This document shows, in pieces, positions 24,131 through 32,832 of a DNA stretch of 43,136 nucleotides (positions are counted from its first letter, which is position 1; every line of letters starts with the position of its first letter). The stretch is from NCBI GenBank assembly GCA_964397425.1, contig CAYNID010000011.1, positions 1 to 43,136 of the forward strand. The letters run 5' to 3'. Position numbers and translations under genes: made by a program. Under the pieces are notes generated by a model. The model worked only from the letters and a program-made list of their open reading frames with translations, did no database searches and was not told the origin of the DNA. The stretch comes from Hallerella sp964397425 (GTDB lineage Bacteria; Fibrobacterota; Fibrobacteria; Fibrobacterales; Fibrobacteraceae).

Positions 24131-26127
24131 GGTGAGTCCTGTTTTGCTAATTCTGCGAGGAGCCAGGCTTCGTCATGAATGGGGATTCCCAGCTGAGTCG
24201 CCTTGGCCAATTTGGAACCGGCATCTTCGCCGGCAAGAATCCACGTCGTCTTTTTGCTGACGGAAGAGGAAACTTTTCCGCCGTTGTCTTCGATCATCTT
24301 GCGGGCCGTATTGCGGTCAAGCGTGGGGAGCGTTCCCGTCAAGACTGCCGTTTGCCCCAAAAAAAGTTCCTTGATTTCGCCTTTGAATTCCGTGGGGAGA
24401 CCTTCGGCGACAAGGGCGTCGACTTCCGCCTTGTTCACGGCATCGCGGAAAAAATCGAAAATGCTTTGGGCAATGCGTTCTCCTATATCTGGAATGTTTG
24501 AAAGTTCTTCGAGGGACGCCGACTCCAATTTGTCGAGAGTACGGAAGTGTTTGGCGAAAATGCGCGCCTTTGTCCTGCCGACAAAACGGATTCCCAATCC
24601 GAACAAAAAGTTTTCCAGGCTTTGGGTTTTGCTTTTTTCAATCGCGTCGATCACGTTTTGGGCGCTTTTGTCACCTACGCGGGAGAGGGGAATCAAGTCT
24701 TCTTTTTGAAGGCGGTAAAGATCCGAAAGGCGGGAGATTTTTTTGGAATCGATGAGTTCTGCAATCAGGGCGGGACCTAAATTTTCGATGTTCATCGCTT
24801 CGCGCGAGACGAAATGTTCGAACAGGCATTGTTTCATGGCCGGGCAATGCAAATTTTCGCACCGCAGGTCTACAAGGCCTTCTTTTTTCTGCACGGGCAT
24901 TCCGCACACCGGGCAGCATTCCGGCATTTCAATGGGAGCCGCTCCCGGAGGGCGTTTCAGAATGTCGACTTCGACAATTTTCGGAATGATTTCGCCGCCC
25001 TTTTCAACGCCGACCGTATCGCCCACGCGGACGTCTAAACGGCAAATTTCATCAAAATTGTGGAGCGTCGCCCGTTTGACCGTTGTTCCGGCGAGCCAAA
25101 CGGGTTCAAAATTGGCGACTGGCGTGATTCTGCCCGTTCTGCCGACTTGAAAATCAACGGAGAGAAGTTTCGTATAAGCGCGTTCCGCTTTGAATTTGTA
25201 AGCCAGCGCCCAACGCGGACTTTTGACTGTCGAACCCAATTCCTGCTGCAACTTCAAATCGTTCTGCTTGATGACCATGCCGTCGATGGGATATTCAAGA
25301 GCGTCTCGACCGGCGAGGATTTTGTCTGCGACCGCCATGATTTCTTCGACACCGTGGGCAATCCAGAATTCATTTGTATGAAACCCTAAATTCCGAAGGG
25401 TTTGCAGATTTTCGGAATGCTTGCTTTTGCCGATGTTTTCCGGAATGTGATACGCCAAAAAGCGGAGATTCCGCTTGGCGCATTCCGCGGGATCTTTGAG
25501 TTTGAGCGTTCCCGAAGCCGTGTTGCGCGGATTCTGGAAGCCTTTTTGTCCGCGGGCTTCCAGCTCGTCGTTCAAAAATTCAAACGTTTTGAAGTCCATG
25601 TAAACTTCGCCGCGGACTTCCAAATCGCCGTCCGGCGCTCCTGTCAGCCGATGGGGAACATCCTTGATGGTCCTGACGTTTTCAGTCACGTCGTCGCCGA
25701 CAGCGCCATCGCCACGCGTGGCTGCGCGGACAAGAATTCCATCGTGATAAGTGAGCGACATGCTGATTCCATCGATTTTCCGTTCGCACACCCATTCCGT
25801 GGCATTGGGGACAATCGCCATCGCCTGCCGGATAAAGTCCGCCACTTCTTCGCGGCTGTAAGCGTTCGCGATGGATAACATCGGAATCCTGTGGGCGACT
25901 TTTTGAAATCCGCTTTGCAAATCGTTGCCGACGCGGCCCGTCAGGGAGTCCGGATTTTTCCATTCGGGGTGTTCCGCTTCAATCGCTTCGAGTTCTTTTA
26001 ATCCAAAGTCAAAATCTTGATCGCTCATTGGAGAAAAGCCGTTTTTATAATAGGCTTCGCTCGCTTCTTGCAACTGTTTTTGAAGTTCCCTGTATCGAGA
26101 GAAATCAGTGGAATTATTTGCGCTCAT
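24127..26127 (-). CDS. ligA: NAD-dependent DNA ligase
   Basis: The protein has 666 residues, the usual LigA length. The adenylation Lys is in CERKIDGIS (K117, KxDG). Next come the DDVTENVRTI and GEVYMDFKTFEFLN segments, the OB-fold (VGRTGRITPVANFEPV), a four-Cys zinc finger (CCPVCGMP...CENLHC), tandem helix-hairpin-helix motifs, and a C-terminal BRCT domain (TAVLTGTLPTLDRN). It seals nicks in replication and repair using NAD. It is divergent from the secreted-protein gene at 26177 across 49 bp. Confidence 0.97.
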   Translation of the reverse strand: MSANNSTDFSRYRELQKQLQEASEAYYKNGFSPMSDQDFDFGLKELEAIEAEHPEWKNPDSLTGRVGNDLQSGFQKVAHRIPMLSIANAYSREEVADFIRQAMAIVPNATEWVCERKIDGISMSLTYHDGILVRAATRGDGAVGDDVTENVRTIKDVPHRLTGAPDGDLEVRGEVYMDFKTFEFLNDELEARGQKGFQNPRNTASGTLKLKDPAECAKRNLRFLAYHIPENIGKSKHSENLQTLRNLGFHTNEFWIAHGVEEIMAVADKILAGRDALEYPIDGMVIKQNDLKLQQELGSTVKSPRWALAYKFKAERAYTKLLSVDFQVGRTGRITPVANFEPVWLAGTTVKRATLHNFDEICRLDVRVGDTVGVEKGGEIIPKIVEVDILKRPPGAAPIEMPECCPVCGMPVQKKEGLVDLRCENLHCPAMKQCLFEHFVSREAMNIENLGPALIAELIDSKKISRLSDLYRLQKEDLIPLSRVGDKSAQNVIDAIEKSKTQSLENFLFGLGIRFVGRTKARIFAKHFRTLDKLESASLEELSNIPDIGERIAQSIFDFFRDAVNKAEVDALVAEGLPTEFKGEIKELFLGQTAVLTGTLPTLDRNTARKMIEDNGGKVSSSVSKKTTWILAGEDAGSKLAKATQLGIPIHDEAWLLAELAKQDSP

Positions 26128-26176
26128 GCTTCAAAAATAGAAATTCTCCCTGCCGATTTCTATCTATTTTAAAAAA

Positions 26177-27016
26177 ATGAAAATTTTCATCTTCAGCCTG
26201 TTTTTCCTTTCCCTCTTCGCCTTTTCGGCAAAGCCCGTCGAAATTTTCTCAGCGGCGGACTTCTCTTCCGCTGCGCTTTTTGACGCGCTCGATTCCGCTG
26301 GCGGCGGTGGAACGTGGATGGAATGGGATGACAGGGGAGTATTGGATCCGGAACTGGCGAAGTTCCTTTTGAACAGAGACAAATCCATCCGGAAAAACGT
26401 AAAACACGCCTGGTTGCTGAGCCGGCCCGATAAAACGTTCCTGCTCGCCGTCCTATCCCAGAGGAAATCGGGAGAATCGCTTTCGTTTCACGAAATCGGC
26501 GGGCTTTCCACGGCAAAAGTTCCGCTGCGTCTCGAAGAACCGTTGAATCCCGAGACCGTGTTCCGCGATTACAAAGAAACGCGCCGCGGTCATTTTGTAC
26601 ATTTTGACGATTCCAATTTGCAAGTGGATGTCCGGGAAAACGAAATCCAGTTTTCTTATTTGAAACCCGACGGGCAGGCGCTTTCGCCAGTTTCTCATTT
26701 TGAGCGTTTGCCCGAACATCAAAAACGCCAGGAGATCCAGATGCGGAAAGATTTTTACGCCTACGAATATTCGCTGATGGTCCAGGCGTTCATCGCCAGC
26801 ACTCGGGGAATTTTCAACTGGCAAATATGGCACTGGCTTTCTGCGGAATGGACGGATGACGCCAAAATCGGCGACAGGGAAATCGCCGCCCTCCTTTCGC
26901 TTCCGGATCAGGGAAAGTTTGTACGCATTTTTTATAAAACGCTCCCCGGCGGCGCTTCGGTGGAAATGCTCTCCAACGCGCACGGTTCCTTTTTGATGCA
27001 TATCCGCAAACGGTAA
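26177..27016 (+). CDS. Secreted protein of unknown function
   Basis: The protein has 279 residues. The N-terminus is a signal peptide (MKIFIFSLFFLSLFAFSAKP, cleavage near FSA-K). No ribosome-binding site is obvious, only an A-run before the ATG. The mature part is mixed alpha/beta and rich in charged residues; I see no known motif. One base separates it from the aldehyde dehydrogenase gene, so the two are co-transcribed. It probably sits in the periplasm or outer envelope. Confidence 0.7.
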   Translation: MKIFIFSLFFLSLFAFSAKPVEIFSAADFSSAALFDALDSAGGGGTWMEWDDRGVLDPELAKFLLNRDKSIRKNVKHAWLLSRPDKTFLLAVLSQRKSGESLSFHEIGGLSTAKVPLRLEEPLNPETVFRDYKETRRGHFVHFDDSNLQVDVRENEIQFSYLKPDGQALSPVSHFERLPEHQKRQEIQMRKDFYAYEYSLMVQAFIASTRGIFNWQIWHWLSAEWTDDAKIGDREIAALLSLPDQGKFVRIFYKTLPGGASVEMLSNAHGSFLMHIRKR

Positions 27017-27017
27017 C

Positions 27018-28373
27018 ATGAGCGATTTTTTAGAAAAAGCAAAAGCCCGCTTCGACGCGGAAACGACTTTGGATTTGGACTGGCGGCTTCGCAAGTTGGA
27101 AGCGCTGCATTCCTGGATCCGGAAACATGAGGTGGAGATAGCGAACGCCCTCGAAGCGGATCTTTCCAAAAGCGGGGAAGAATCTTACATGACCGAGACT
27201 GGGCTAGTCCTTTCGGAAATTTCGTTTGTCCGAAAACATTTGAAGCGCTGGGCTAAGCGCCATTCCGTACGGACGCCGCTTTTTCTGTTCCCGGCGAAAA
27301 GTTTCACGAAACGCAAACCTTACGGCCCCGTCTTGATTCTTTCTCCGTGGAATTATCCTTTTTTACTTTCGCTAGAACCCCTTGTATGCGCACTGGCCGC
27401 CGGGAATACGGCAGTCATCAAGCCGTCTGCAAAATCCGAGAACGTTTCGAAATTGCTTTGCGACATGGCGGCGGATCTTTTTCCCGACGGAGAAGTTCAA
27501 GTCGCCATCGGCGATCATGCGCTGGCCGAAAGCCTTTTGTCGGAACCCTTCCAGCTGATTTTCTTTACGGGAAGTTCCAAGGTGGGCGTCCGCGTTTTGG
27601 AACTCGCGGCGAAAAATTTGACTCCGGCTATTTTGGAATTGGGTGGAAAATGTCCCTGTGTCGTGGACGCCTCGGCAAACCTTGAACTTTCGGCGCGGCG
27701 TTTGGCTTTTGGAAAGCTTGTCAATGCGGGGCAAACCTGCGTCGCGCCGGATTTTGCCTGCGTGGATATTCGAGTCGCCGAACAATTTCAGAACGCCTTG
27801 GTGAACGCGTTCAAAACGTTCGCCCCGGAAGGAGCCCAAACTAAAAATTTTCCAAAGATTATCGACGGGGAACATCTGCGCCGTTTAGAAAATTTGGTGC
27901 GAGGCGAAAAGGTTCTTTGCGGAGGAAAATCTTTTGGTGAAAAATTCGACCCGACCATCCTTGTCGAAGCCGGCTGGGATTCTCCGGCGATGCGGGAAGA
28001 AATTTTCGGCCCCGTTTTGCCGCTGATGGTATACCGCTCCGAATCGGAATTGCACGAAAAACTTTCCCGGTTGCCGCGCCCCTTGGCCGCTTACGTGTTT
28101 TCCGGTGACAGGCGTTTTGTCCGCAGATTGCAGAAGAGACTTCATTTTGGATCAATGACCGTCAACGATACGCTGATGCAAATTTCATCGCCGTATTTGC
28201 CTTTTGGCGGCGTGGGGACAAGCGGCATGGGACGTTATCACGGCGAAGCGGGATTCAAGGCGTTTTCGCACGAAGAAAGTTTTTTAGAACGCGGAACCTG
28301 GATTGACATTCCCTTTCGATATCCTCCGTTTTCCAAATGGAAGTCGAAACTCATCCACTTTTTTCTGAAGTAA
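27018..28373 (+). CDS. Aldehyde dehydrogenase (class 3 / fatty-aldehyde type)
   Basis: The protein has 451 residues, matching the shorter class-3 family rather than the usual 480-500. The motifs are VLILSPWNYPFLLSLEPLV, the NAD-binding FFTGSSKVG, the general base Glu207 in LELGGK and the nucleophile Cys241 in NAGQTCVAPD. The C-terminal NDTLMQISSPYLPFGGVGTSGMGRYHGEAGF region is the class-3 hallmark, and a hydrophobic/basic tail (KWKSKLIHFFLK) recalls membrane-associated fatty-aldehyde dehydrogenases. It oxidises medium or long aliphatic or aromatic aldehydes with NAD(P). It is tightly linked to the secreted protein before it and DUF763 after it. Confidence 0.93.
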   Translation: MSDFLEKAKARFDAETTLDLDWRLRKLEALHSWIRKHEVEIANALEADLSKSGEESYMTETGLVLSEISFVRKHLKRWAKRHSVRTPLFLFPAKSFTKRKPYGPVLILSPWNYPFLLSLEPLVCALAAGNTAVIKPSAKSENVSKLLCDMAADLFPDGEVQVAIGDHALAESLLSEPFQLIFFTGSSKVGVRVLELAAKNLTPAILELGGKCPCVVDASANLELSARRLAFGKLVNAGQTCVAPDFACVDIRVAEQFQNALVNAFKTFAPEGAQTKNFPKIIDGEHLRRLENLVRGEKVLCGGKSFGEKFDPTILVEAGWDSPAMREEIFGPVLPLMVYRSESELHEKLSRLPRPLAAYVFSGDRRFVRRLQKRLHFGSMTVNDTLMQISSPYLPFGGVGTSGMGRYHGEAGFKAFSHEESFLERGTWIDIPFRYPPFSKWKSKLIHFFLK

Positions 28374-28374
28374 A

Positions 28375-29640
28375 ATGCCGAAGCGCTCAGGAATCGCCGA
28401 CTTGCCTTTGCACACGGGAACCGTTCCCCGTTGGCTTGCGGACCGTATGCGCGACTTGGGAAGGCTCATCGCCGAATCCATCGTGGAAAATTACGGAAAA
28501 AAAGAATTTTTGGTGCGCCTGAGCGATCCCTTGTGGTTCCAGTCTTTTGGCGCAGTCCTAGGAATGGACTGGCATTCTTCGGGAATTACGACAAGCGTTT
28601 TGTACGCGCTCAAACGGGGGCTGAATCCGATCGCCGGCGAACTCGGCATTTGCGTCTGCGGCGGGCGGGGAAAATACTCCAGGGAAACTCCGGGCGAACT
28701 TTTGAAAGTCGCCGATTTGACGGGGCTAGACGGAAATTCACTTGTGCGAACGAGCAAGCTTTGCGCCAAAGTGGACAGCACGGCCATCCAAGACGGATTT
28801 CAACTTTACCAGCACAATTTTATCGTGACCGATGAAGGCGACTGGGCCGTTGTGCAGCAGGGAATGAATCCGACGGCGAAAGCGGCAAGGCGTTATCACT
28901 GGTGCTCTTCGAACCTGCGTTCTTTCGTCGAAGAACCGCATACGGCAATTGTCGGAGAAAATCGCGGGCAAATTTTGAATTTGACCGATCTCGCGGCGAG
29001 TGGCACCAGAAATTCCATCCTGGAACTTTCCCAAGAATCCCCGGACCGGGTGATGCGCGAAGTTTCTCTGATAGCGAAGCCAAAATCTTCCATCCTCGTT
29101 CCCGCGCAGCAAATGGACCTGTTCGACGCAACTCCTCCTGCAATAGCAATCTCTTCTGGCCGCAACGTTCGAATGCCCGCCCATCACGAAGTTCTTGCCG
29201 CCGACGTGGATTTGAAACGCTTGGGGAGCGTCCTCGCGACCGCCTATGAATCGCAGCCGCAAAGCTTTGAAAATTTGCTGTTGACTCCAGGACTTGGCCC
29301 CCGCACACTGCAATCCCTGACTCTTGTCAGCGAAGTCATCAACGGGACTCCTTCCCGTTTCAAGGATCCCGCCCGGTTTTCGTTCGCTCACGGCGGAAAG
29401 GACGGCCATCCGTTCCCAGTTCCCACTCGCATTTACGATGAATCCATCCGCATTTTGGGCGATTCCATTGAAAAGGCGAAGCTCGGAAACCGCGACAAGA
29501 TGGATTGCCTGAACCGTTTGCATCAGACGCAAATGTCAATCGAGGAACATTGTTCTCCGCTCGCGGATTTTGAAAAAACGGTGCAACGGGAACACAGACA
29601 TTCCGCGGAATGGGGCGGTCGGACTGTGGAAAAAGGCTAA
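28375..29640 (+). CDS. DUF763-family protein
   Basis: The protein has 421 residues. The N-terminus MPKRSGIADLPLHTGTVPRWL and the segments GMDWHSSGITTSVLYALKRG, GRGKYSRETPGEL, FQLYQHNFIVTDEGDWAVVQQGMN and YHWCSSNLRSFVEEPH are those I associate with DUF763, a family of unknown function found mostly in archaea and scattered bacteria. A helix-hairpin-helix-like LLTPGLGPRTLQSL lies near residue 305, suggesting nucleic-acid contact. It starts 1 bp after the aldehyde dehydrogenase stop and its end overlaps rdgB by 4 bp, convergently. Its patchy distribution suggests lateral transfer, which is inference. Confidence 0.85.
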   Translation: MPKRSGIADLPLHTGTVPRWLADRMRDLGRLIAESIVENYGKKEFLVRLSDPLWFQSFGAVLGMDWHSSGITTSVLYALKRGLNPIAGELGICVCGGRGKYSRETPGELLKVADLTGLDGNSLVRTSKLCAKVDSTAIQDGFQLYQHNFIVTDEGDWAVVQQGMNPTAKAARRYHWCSSNLRSFVEEPHTAIVGENRGQILNLTDLAASGTRNSILELSQESPDRVMREVSLIAKPKSSILVPAQQMDLFDATPPAIAISSGRNVRMPAHHEVLAADVDLKRLGSVLATAYESQPQSFENLLLTPGLGPRTLQSLTLVSEVINGTPSRFKDPARFSFAHGGKDGHPFPVPTRIYDESIRILGDSIEKAKLGNRDKMDCLNRLHQTQMSIEEHCSPLADFEKTVQREHRHSAEWGGRTVEKG

Positions 29641-30269
29641 CGCCCGGATTCCAAGGCGTTCCGCAAAGCCCGGATGGCGTTTCCGCGATGACTGATGGGC
29701 TTTTTCTCGGCAAGTTCCATTTGCGCAAAAGTCCGGGTTTCTCCATCGGGAATGAAGAGAGGGTCGTAACCGAATCCTTTGTCGCCGACGGGGGAGTTGC
29801 CGATGTGGCCGCGGCATTCCCCTTCAAAAATTTCCGGGTCAGAAATTTCAAATTCGCCCCGGGCGTTTTTACGGACCGTTTGGCGTGAAAGCGCGCAAAA
29901 GTAGCGTGCGGAGCGGTCTTCTTTCCCCAGGAGTTTTTCGAGAAGTTTTTGATTGTTTGCGAAATCGTCGCCGTGACTCCCCGCGTAACGCGCGCTGAAG
30001 ATTCCCGGTTCACCCCCCAAAGAAAACACTTCCAGTCCGGAATCGTCGGCGAGAACGGATGCCTCGATGCCTTTGGCGGCAAGCCATTTTGCCGTCGCCG
30101 AAGATTTGATGACGGCGTTCTCGGCAAAAGTTTTTCCGTTTTCGACAATGTCTCCGTCAAATCCGATGTCCGAAAGCGTTTTGAAATCGTTCCGCTCTGT
30201 TCCAAGGATGTACGAAAAGTCCCGGATTTTTCCGGCGTTGCCCGTGGCGATTACAAATAAATGTTTCAT
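29637..30269 (-). CDS. rdgB: XTP/dITP diphosphatase (RdgB/HAM1)
   Basis: The protein has 210 residues. The N-terminal VIATGNAGKIRDF (the S/T-x-N-x-x-K motif), ENGKTFAENAVIKS, LADDSGLEVFSLGGEPGIFSARYAG and GFGYDPLFIPDGETRTFAQM with the terminal KKPISHRGNAIRAL are all family signatures. It hydrolyses non-canonical purine nucleotides (XTP, dITP) to monophosphates, keeping them out of DNA and RNA. A lipoprotein gene lies 30 bp upstream on the same strand. Confidence 0.95.
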   Translation of the reverse strand: MKHLFVIATGNAGKIRDFSYILGTERNDFKTLSDIGFDGDIVENGKTFAENAVIKSSATAKWLAAKGIEASVLADDSGLEVFSLGGEPGIFSARYAGSHGDDFANNQKLLEKLLGKEDRSARYFCALSRQTVRKNARGEFEISDPEIFEGECRGHIGNSPVGDKGFGYDPLFIPDGETRTFAQMELAEKKPISHRGNAIRALRNALESGR

Positions 30270-30299
30270 GGCGTTCCTTTTCTCCGCTGATTTTCGGAA

Positions 30300-30968
30300 T
30301 CAGCGCAAATCATTTGTCCAAGAATCGATGATTGTGGAAAGGACCTGTTCCTTGGCGCGGTCCAAGAACGCCGTGCGCTCTTCGGGTAAAATGGCCCGTT
30401 TGCGGTCAACATGGAAGGGAACAGGCTCCCCGTCTTTGGAAAGGGAAAATTCCAAATCGCCAATGACCCGGATGGTGTCTGGCGAAAGAATTTTCAATAT
30501 CTGCGGACCGATTAAAAGTTGCGTCGGAAAGAACGCTTCGGAACGTCCCGGCGAAATGGCGAACGCGGAATCATTGTAGTCAATCGGCAAAACGGAGAGG
30601 GAGTCAAAGTGAACCTCCATTTTCACGGAGCGCAGCCAAAGCGTGTCTTCAGAGGCGTTGCGGATGTTCGTTGAAATGGCAAAGTGCAAAACGCCCAAAC
30701 TGTCCGGAATTTTCCCCTGGGCGACATTTTGGACAAGAAGAATCAGGCCGGCATTGGGAATTGGAGAATGTTTTGGCGAAGATTCCGGATTCATGAACCG
30801 GTCCAGGTTCAAATTCACAGAATCCAAGCGGGCGCCGGTGATTTCGAGTTCGCACTTTTTCAAAACGGATGCGGCTTGGAGTTTCCGCGATGCGGCGCAG
30901 CTCCACAAGGTCGGCAATACGGCTGCGGACAAGAGGATTGCCAAAAGAAGTTTTTCCCGAATGTGCAC
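30300..30968 (-). CDS. Probable lipoprotein with a possible LEA14-like domain
   Basis: The protein has 222 residues from the GTG at 30968, which AGGAG precedes by 6 bases; the longer frame lacks a ribosome site. A hydrophobic signal (LLLAILLSAAVLPTLWSCAAS) ends at a Cys that could be lipidated, although the Trp at -2 is unusual. The rest has a repeated beta pattern around GARLDSVNLNLDRF, LVQNVAQGKIPDSLGVLHFAI and DTIRVIGDLEFSL. This recalls the LEA14/WHy beta-sandwich of bacterial lipoproteins; that is a weak, architectural match. It is likely periplasmic, and upstream of rdgB. Confidence 0.65.
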   Translation of the reverse strand: MHIREKLLLAILLSAAVLPTLWSCAASRKLQAASVLKKCELEITGARLDSVNLNLDRFMNPESSPKHSPIPNAGLILLVQNVAQGKIPDSLGVLHFAISTNIRNASEDTLWLRSVKMEVHFDSLSVLPIDYNDSAFAISPGRSEAFFPTQLLIGPQILKILSPDTIRVIGDLEFSLSKDGEPVPFHVDRKRAILPEERTAFLDRAKEQVLSTIIDSWTNDLR

Positions 30969-31082
30969 AGGCGCTCCTGTTGAAGGGTGATTCCACGTTG
31001 CAAGAATATTTATTTTGTCCGAAAATTTCAACTGGATTTTCAAACCGATTGCCCATCGGAGCGTTTCATGACCAAGATTTGA

Positions 31083-31964
31083 TCAAATCCGCACACTGAT
31101 CATGGCTCCCTTGTAATCGTCGAAGAAAAGGGGAGAGACGCTCACCCGAGAAATGTTGTCTTTTTTGCCTGTTTTTTTTCTATAAAAAGTGGAGCCGACA
31201 TACCAGCCGATAGAAGCTCCCATCAGGGTTCCCGCCACCGCGTCGGAAAGCCAGTGGGCTTCTCCCTTGGCACCCAACACCATGCTGGTCGCAATGTAAG
31301 AGGCGTACAAAGCGCAACCGGCGACGACCAAAGGTTTCTCCCGATGGTAACTGGCGATGCTCATGGCCAATGCCGCATTCGTCATGGAATGTCCTGACGG
31401 CCAACCGTAAAAGACTCCGCGTTTCAAGAATCCCCATTTGAAATCGCGGGAAAGTTCGCCGTTGTTATTTTCTGCATCGGGATGTTCGCGTCCGGAAATC
31501 GCTTTGAGGATGTTGTTGTAAAGGAACGCTATCGCCGTCGCCTGTGCCGCCACGGCTCCCGTGTTGTTCAAAGTCCGATTGTCGCTCAAAAAGAGCATGT
31601 ACCCCGGAACGAGTACGGGAAAAAATGTTCCCATCATCATACCGGGTCCAAAAGCGACGCTGAACGCCGTTTTATTCTGCCGGGCAGCAAAACGCGCCGT
31701 CATCAAATCATAATCGCGGGTGGAGAGGTAATAAGTGGCGCCACCGCCCGCCAAATGGAACGCCAACGGCCAACCGATCGCGCACCAAAGCATGTTGTGT
31801 CCCAGATTATCCAACAGGAAAATTTTTTCGGTTGTTTCTGCATTTTTTTCAAGTTCAGCAGTCTCGAACGCTTCTCCGGAAAGATTTTCCACGGCGGAGG
31901 AATCCGTTTGCGCAAAGGTGATGGAAAATGAGAGGAACGCGATGAAGGTGGTCCATTTTTTCAT
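31083..31964 (-). CDS. PAP2-family membrane phosphatase
   Basis: The protein has 293 residues. A signal peptide (FIAFLSFSITFAQ) and a short acidic region precede several membrane segments. The three phosphatase motifs are present: KAISGREHP (from K-x6-RP), YGWPSGHSM (PSGH), and an SxxxGAKGEAHWLSD motif ending in the catalytic His-x3-Asp. Such enzymes remove phosphates from lipids such as undecaprenyl pyrophosphate or phosphatidic acid. The N-terminal signal plus loop suggests the active site faces the periplasm. It stands alone, the last clear chromosomal gene before the prophage. Confidence 0.88.
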   Translation of the reverse strand: MKKWTTFIAFLSFSITFAQTDSSAVENLSGEAFETAELEKNAETTEKIFLLDNLGHNMLWCAIGWPLAFHLAGGGATYYLSTRDYDLMTARFAARQNKTAFSVAFGPGMMMGTFFPVLVPGYMLFLSDNRTLNNTGAVAAQATAIAFLYNNILKAISGREHPDAENNNGELSRDFKWGFLKRGVFYGWPSGHSMTNAALAMSIASYHREKPLVVAGCALYASYIATSMVLGAKGEAHWLSDAVAGTLMGASIGWYVGSTFYRKKTGKKDNISRVSVSPLFFDDYKGAMISVRI

Positions 31965-32406
31965 TCAATTCTTCCAAATTTTGTTTTGGATAAAATAAAA
32001 AAATGGAAGATAATTCATAGGACGATTTTTAGAAAAATTCTAAAGGTTTCTCATTTGAAATGAAATCCGCCTAAAATGAATTTAAGATTGCAAAAAGATA
32101 GTGTGGAGAATATGTAATTTTCTTTCTGTAAAATCAATCATTCATGAAAAAAGGCCCGTTCAGGGCTCAATAAACAAAAAGTGGAGTTTCCACATCCTGT
32201 TTTTGGTTTTGTAACAAATCAAATAAAGTAATAAACATGGAAAACTCCGACAACAAATATAGTTTCGACTCGACGATTTTAAAAGCCCTGAAGAACTTGC
32301 CTAATCGTACAGCACGTCTGAAGCTCTCTAAAAACTTGTAATTTGATCGAACGATTTGATTGCAAAGTTCTAGGTCTAATTAGCCCGTTGATTGTGTTTG
32401 CTAAAA
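31965..32406. other. Gene-poor stretch next to dif
   Basis: About 440 AT-rich bases. I see a weak hairpin GCCC/GGGC at 32154-32166 with a T run on the minus strand, a GTGGA/TCCAC inverted repeat near 32181-32193, and one short plus-strand frame at 32237-32341. Nothing else supports a gene. This is presumably the chromosomal flank of the dif site. Confidence 0.5.
32237..32341 (+). CDS. Short open frame, doubtful gene or remnant
   Basis: It encodes 34 residues, with a basic C-terminal half (ALKNLPNRTARLKLSKNL). No ribosome-binding site is clear and no family is recognised. It could be a truncated gene near the integration site or chance. Confidence 0.2.
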   Translation: MENSDNKYSFDSTILKALKNLPNRTARLKLSKNL

Positions 32407-32446
32407 TTTGTCGCAAATTCTCCGTTATGCCCGATAATGCCCATTA
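32407..32446. repeat. attL: left 40-bp direct repeat of the prophage
   Basis: It is identical to 43097-43136 except at 32425 (T here, C at 43115). It contains the XerC-type arm and the central region of the dif-like core, plus 20 bp outside the core. Confidence 0.9.
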
Positions 32447-32454
32447 TGTAAAGC
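32427..32454 (+). other. dif: dif-like XerC/XerD recombination site
   Basis: The 28-bp layout fits dif: an 11-bp arm ATGCCCGATAA, a 6-bp centre TGCCCA, and an 11-bp arm TTATGTAAAGC. The inner parts (ATAA and TTATGT) match the E. coli dif arms GGTGCGCATAA and TTATGTTAAAT. The right copy at 43117-43136 has the same first arm and centre and is cut by the window edge. Which arm is XerC or XerD is inferred by analogy. Confidence 0.8.
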
Positions 32455-32559
32455 GCATTATCTTTCATTCAAAGAACAGCTGCAATAATGTATGATAAGT
32501 TCTTGCCTTTAATTTATATAAAGGTTTAAACTCTTGTCAAGGGTATATTTGAATATTTT

Positions 32560-32832
32560 TCACTTTTTTTGCATGAAGTCTCGCAAAATCTGTTGCGAAA
32601 GGCTGTCCGTATACGCATCAAACGCCTTTTCCGTGGCGGTCATGGTGAGTTGACAACTAAACACGAGCAGCGTGAACAGAAGCACCACACCGCCAATCAC
32701 GGAAAACACCACGATTGACACTTTCTTTCGGAACTTCGCAATTTCCCTCTTGTCGGAGTCTTCGGTCTGATGGTGGAGGGGATGAGCCTTTTCCCATTCT
32801 TCTTGCGTTTCGGGCGGTAATATATAGGACAT
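32560..32832 (-). CDS. Small membrane protein overlapping the end of rep
   Basis: The protein has 90 residues. ATG at 32832 has AGGAG seven bases upstream, so this start is preferred over longer ones. Residues 1-36 are polar and charged; one transmembrane helix follows (VSIVVFSVIGGVVLLFTLLVF, about 38-58). The tail is polar. The first 176 bp overlap the 3' end of rep in another frame. Its place between rep and the att site corresponds to the small accessory genes that follow gene II in other filamentous phages, but no homology is visible. Confidence 0.7.
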   Translation of the reverse strand: MSYILPPETQEEWEKAHPLHHQTEDSDKREIAKFRKKVSIVVFSVIGGVVLLFTLLVFSCQLTMTATEKAFDAYTDSLSQQILRDFMQKK

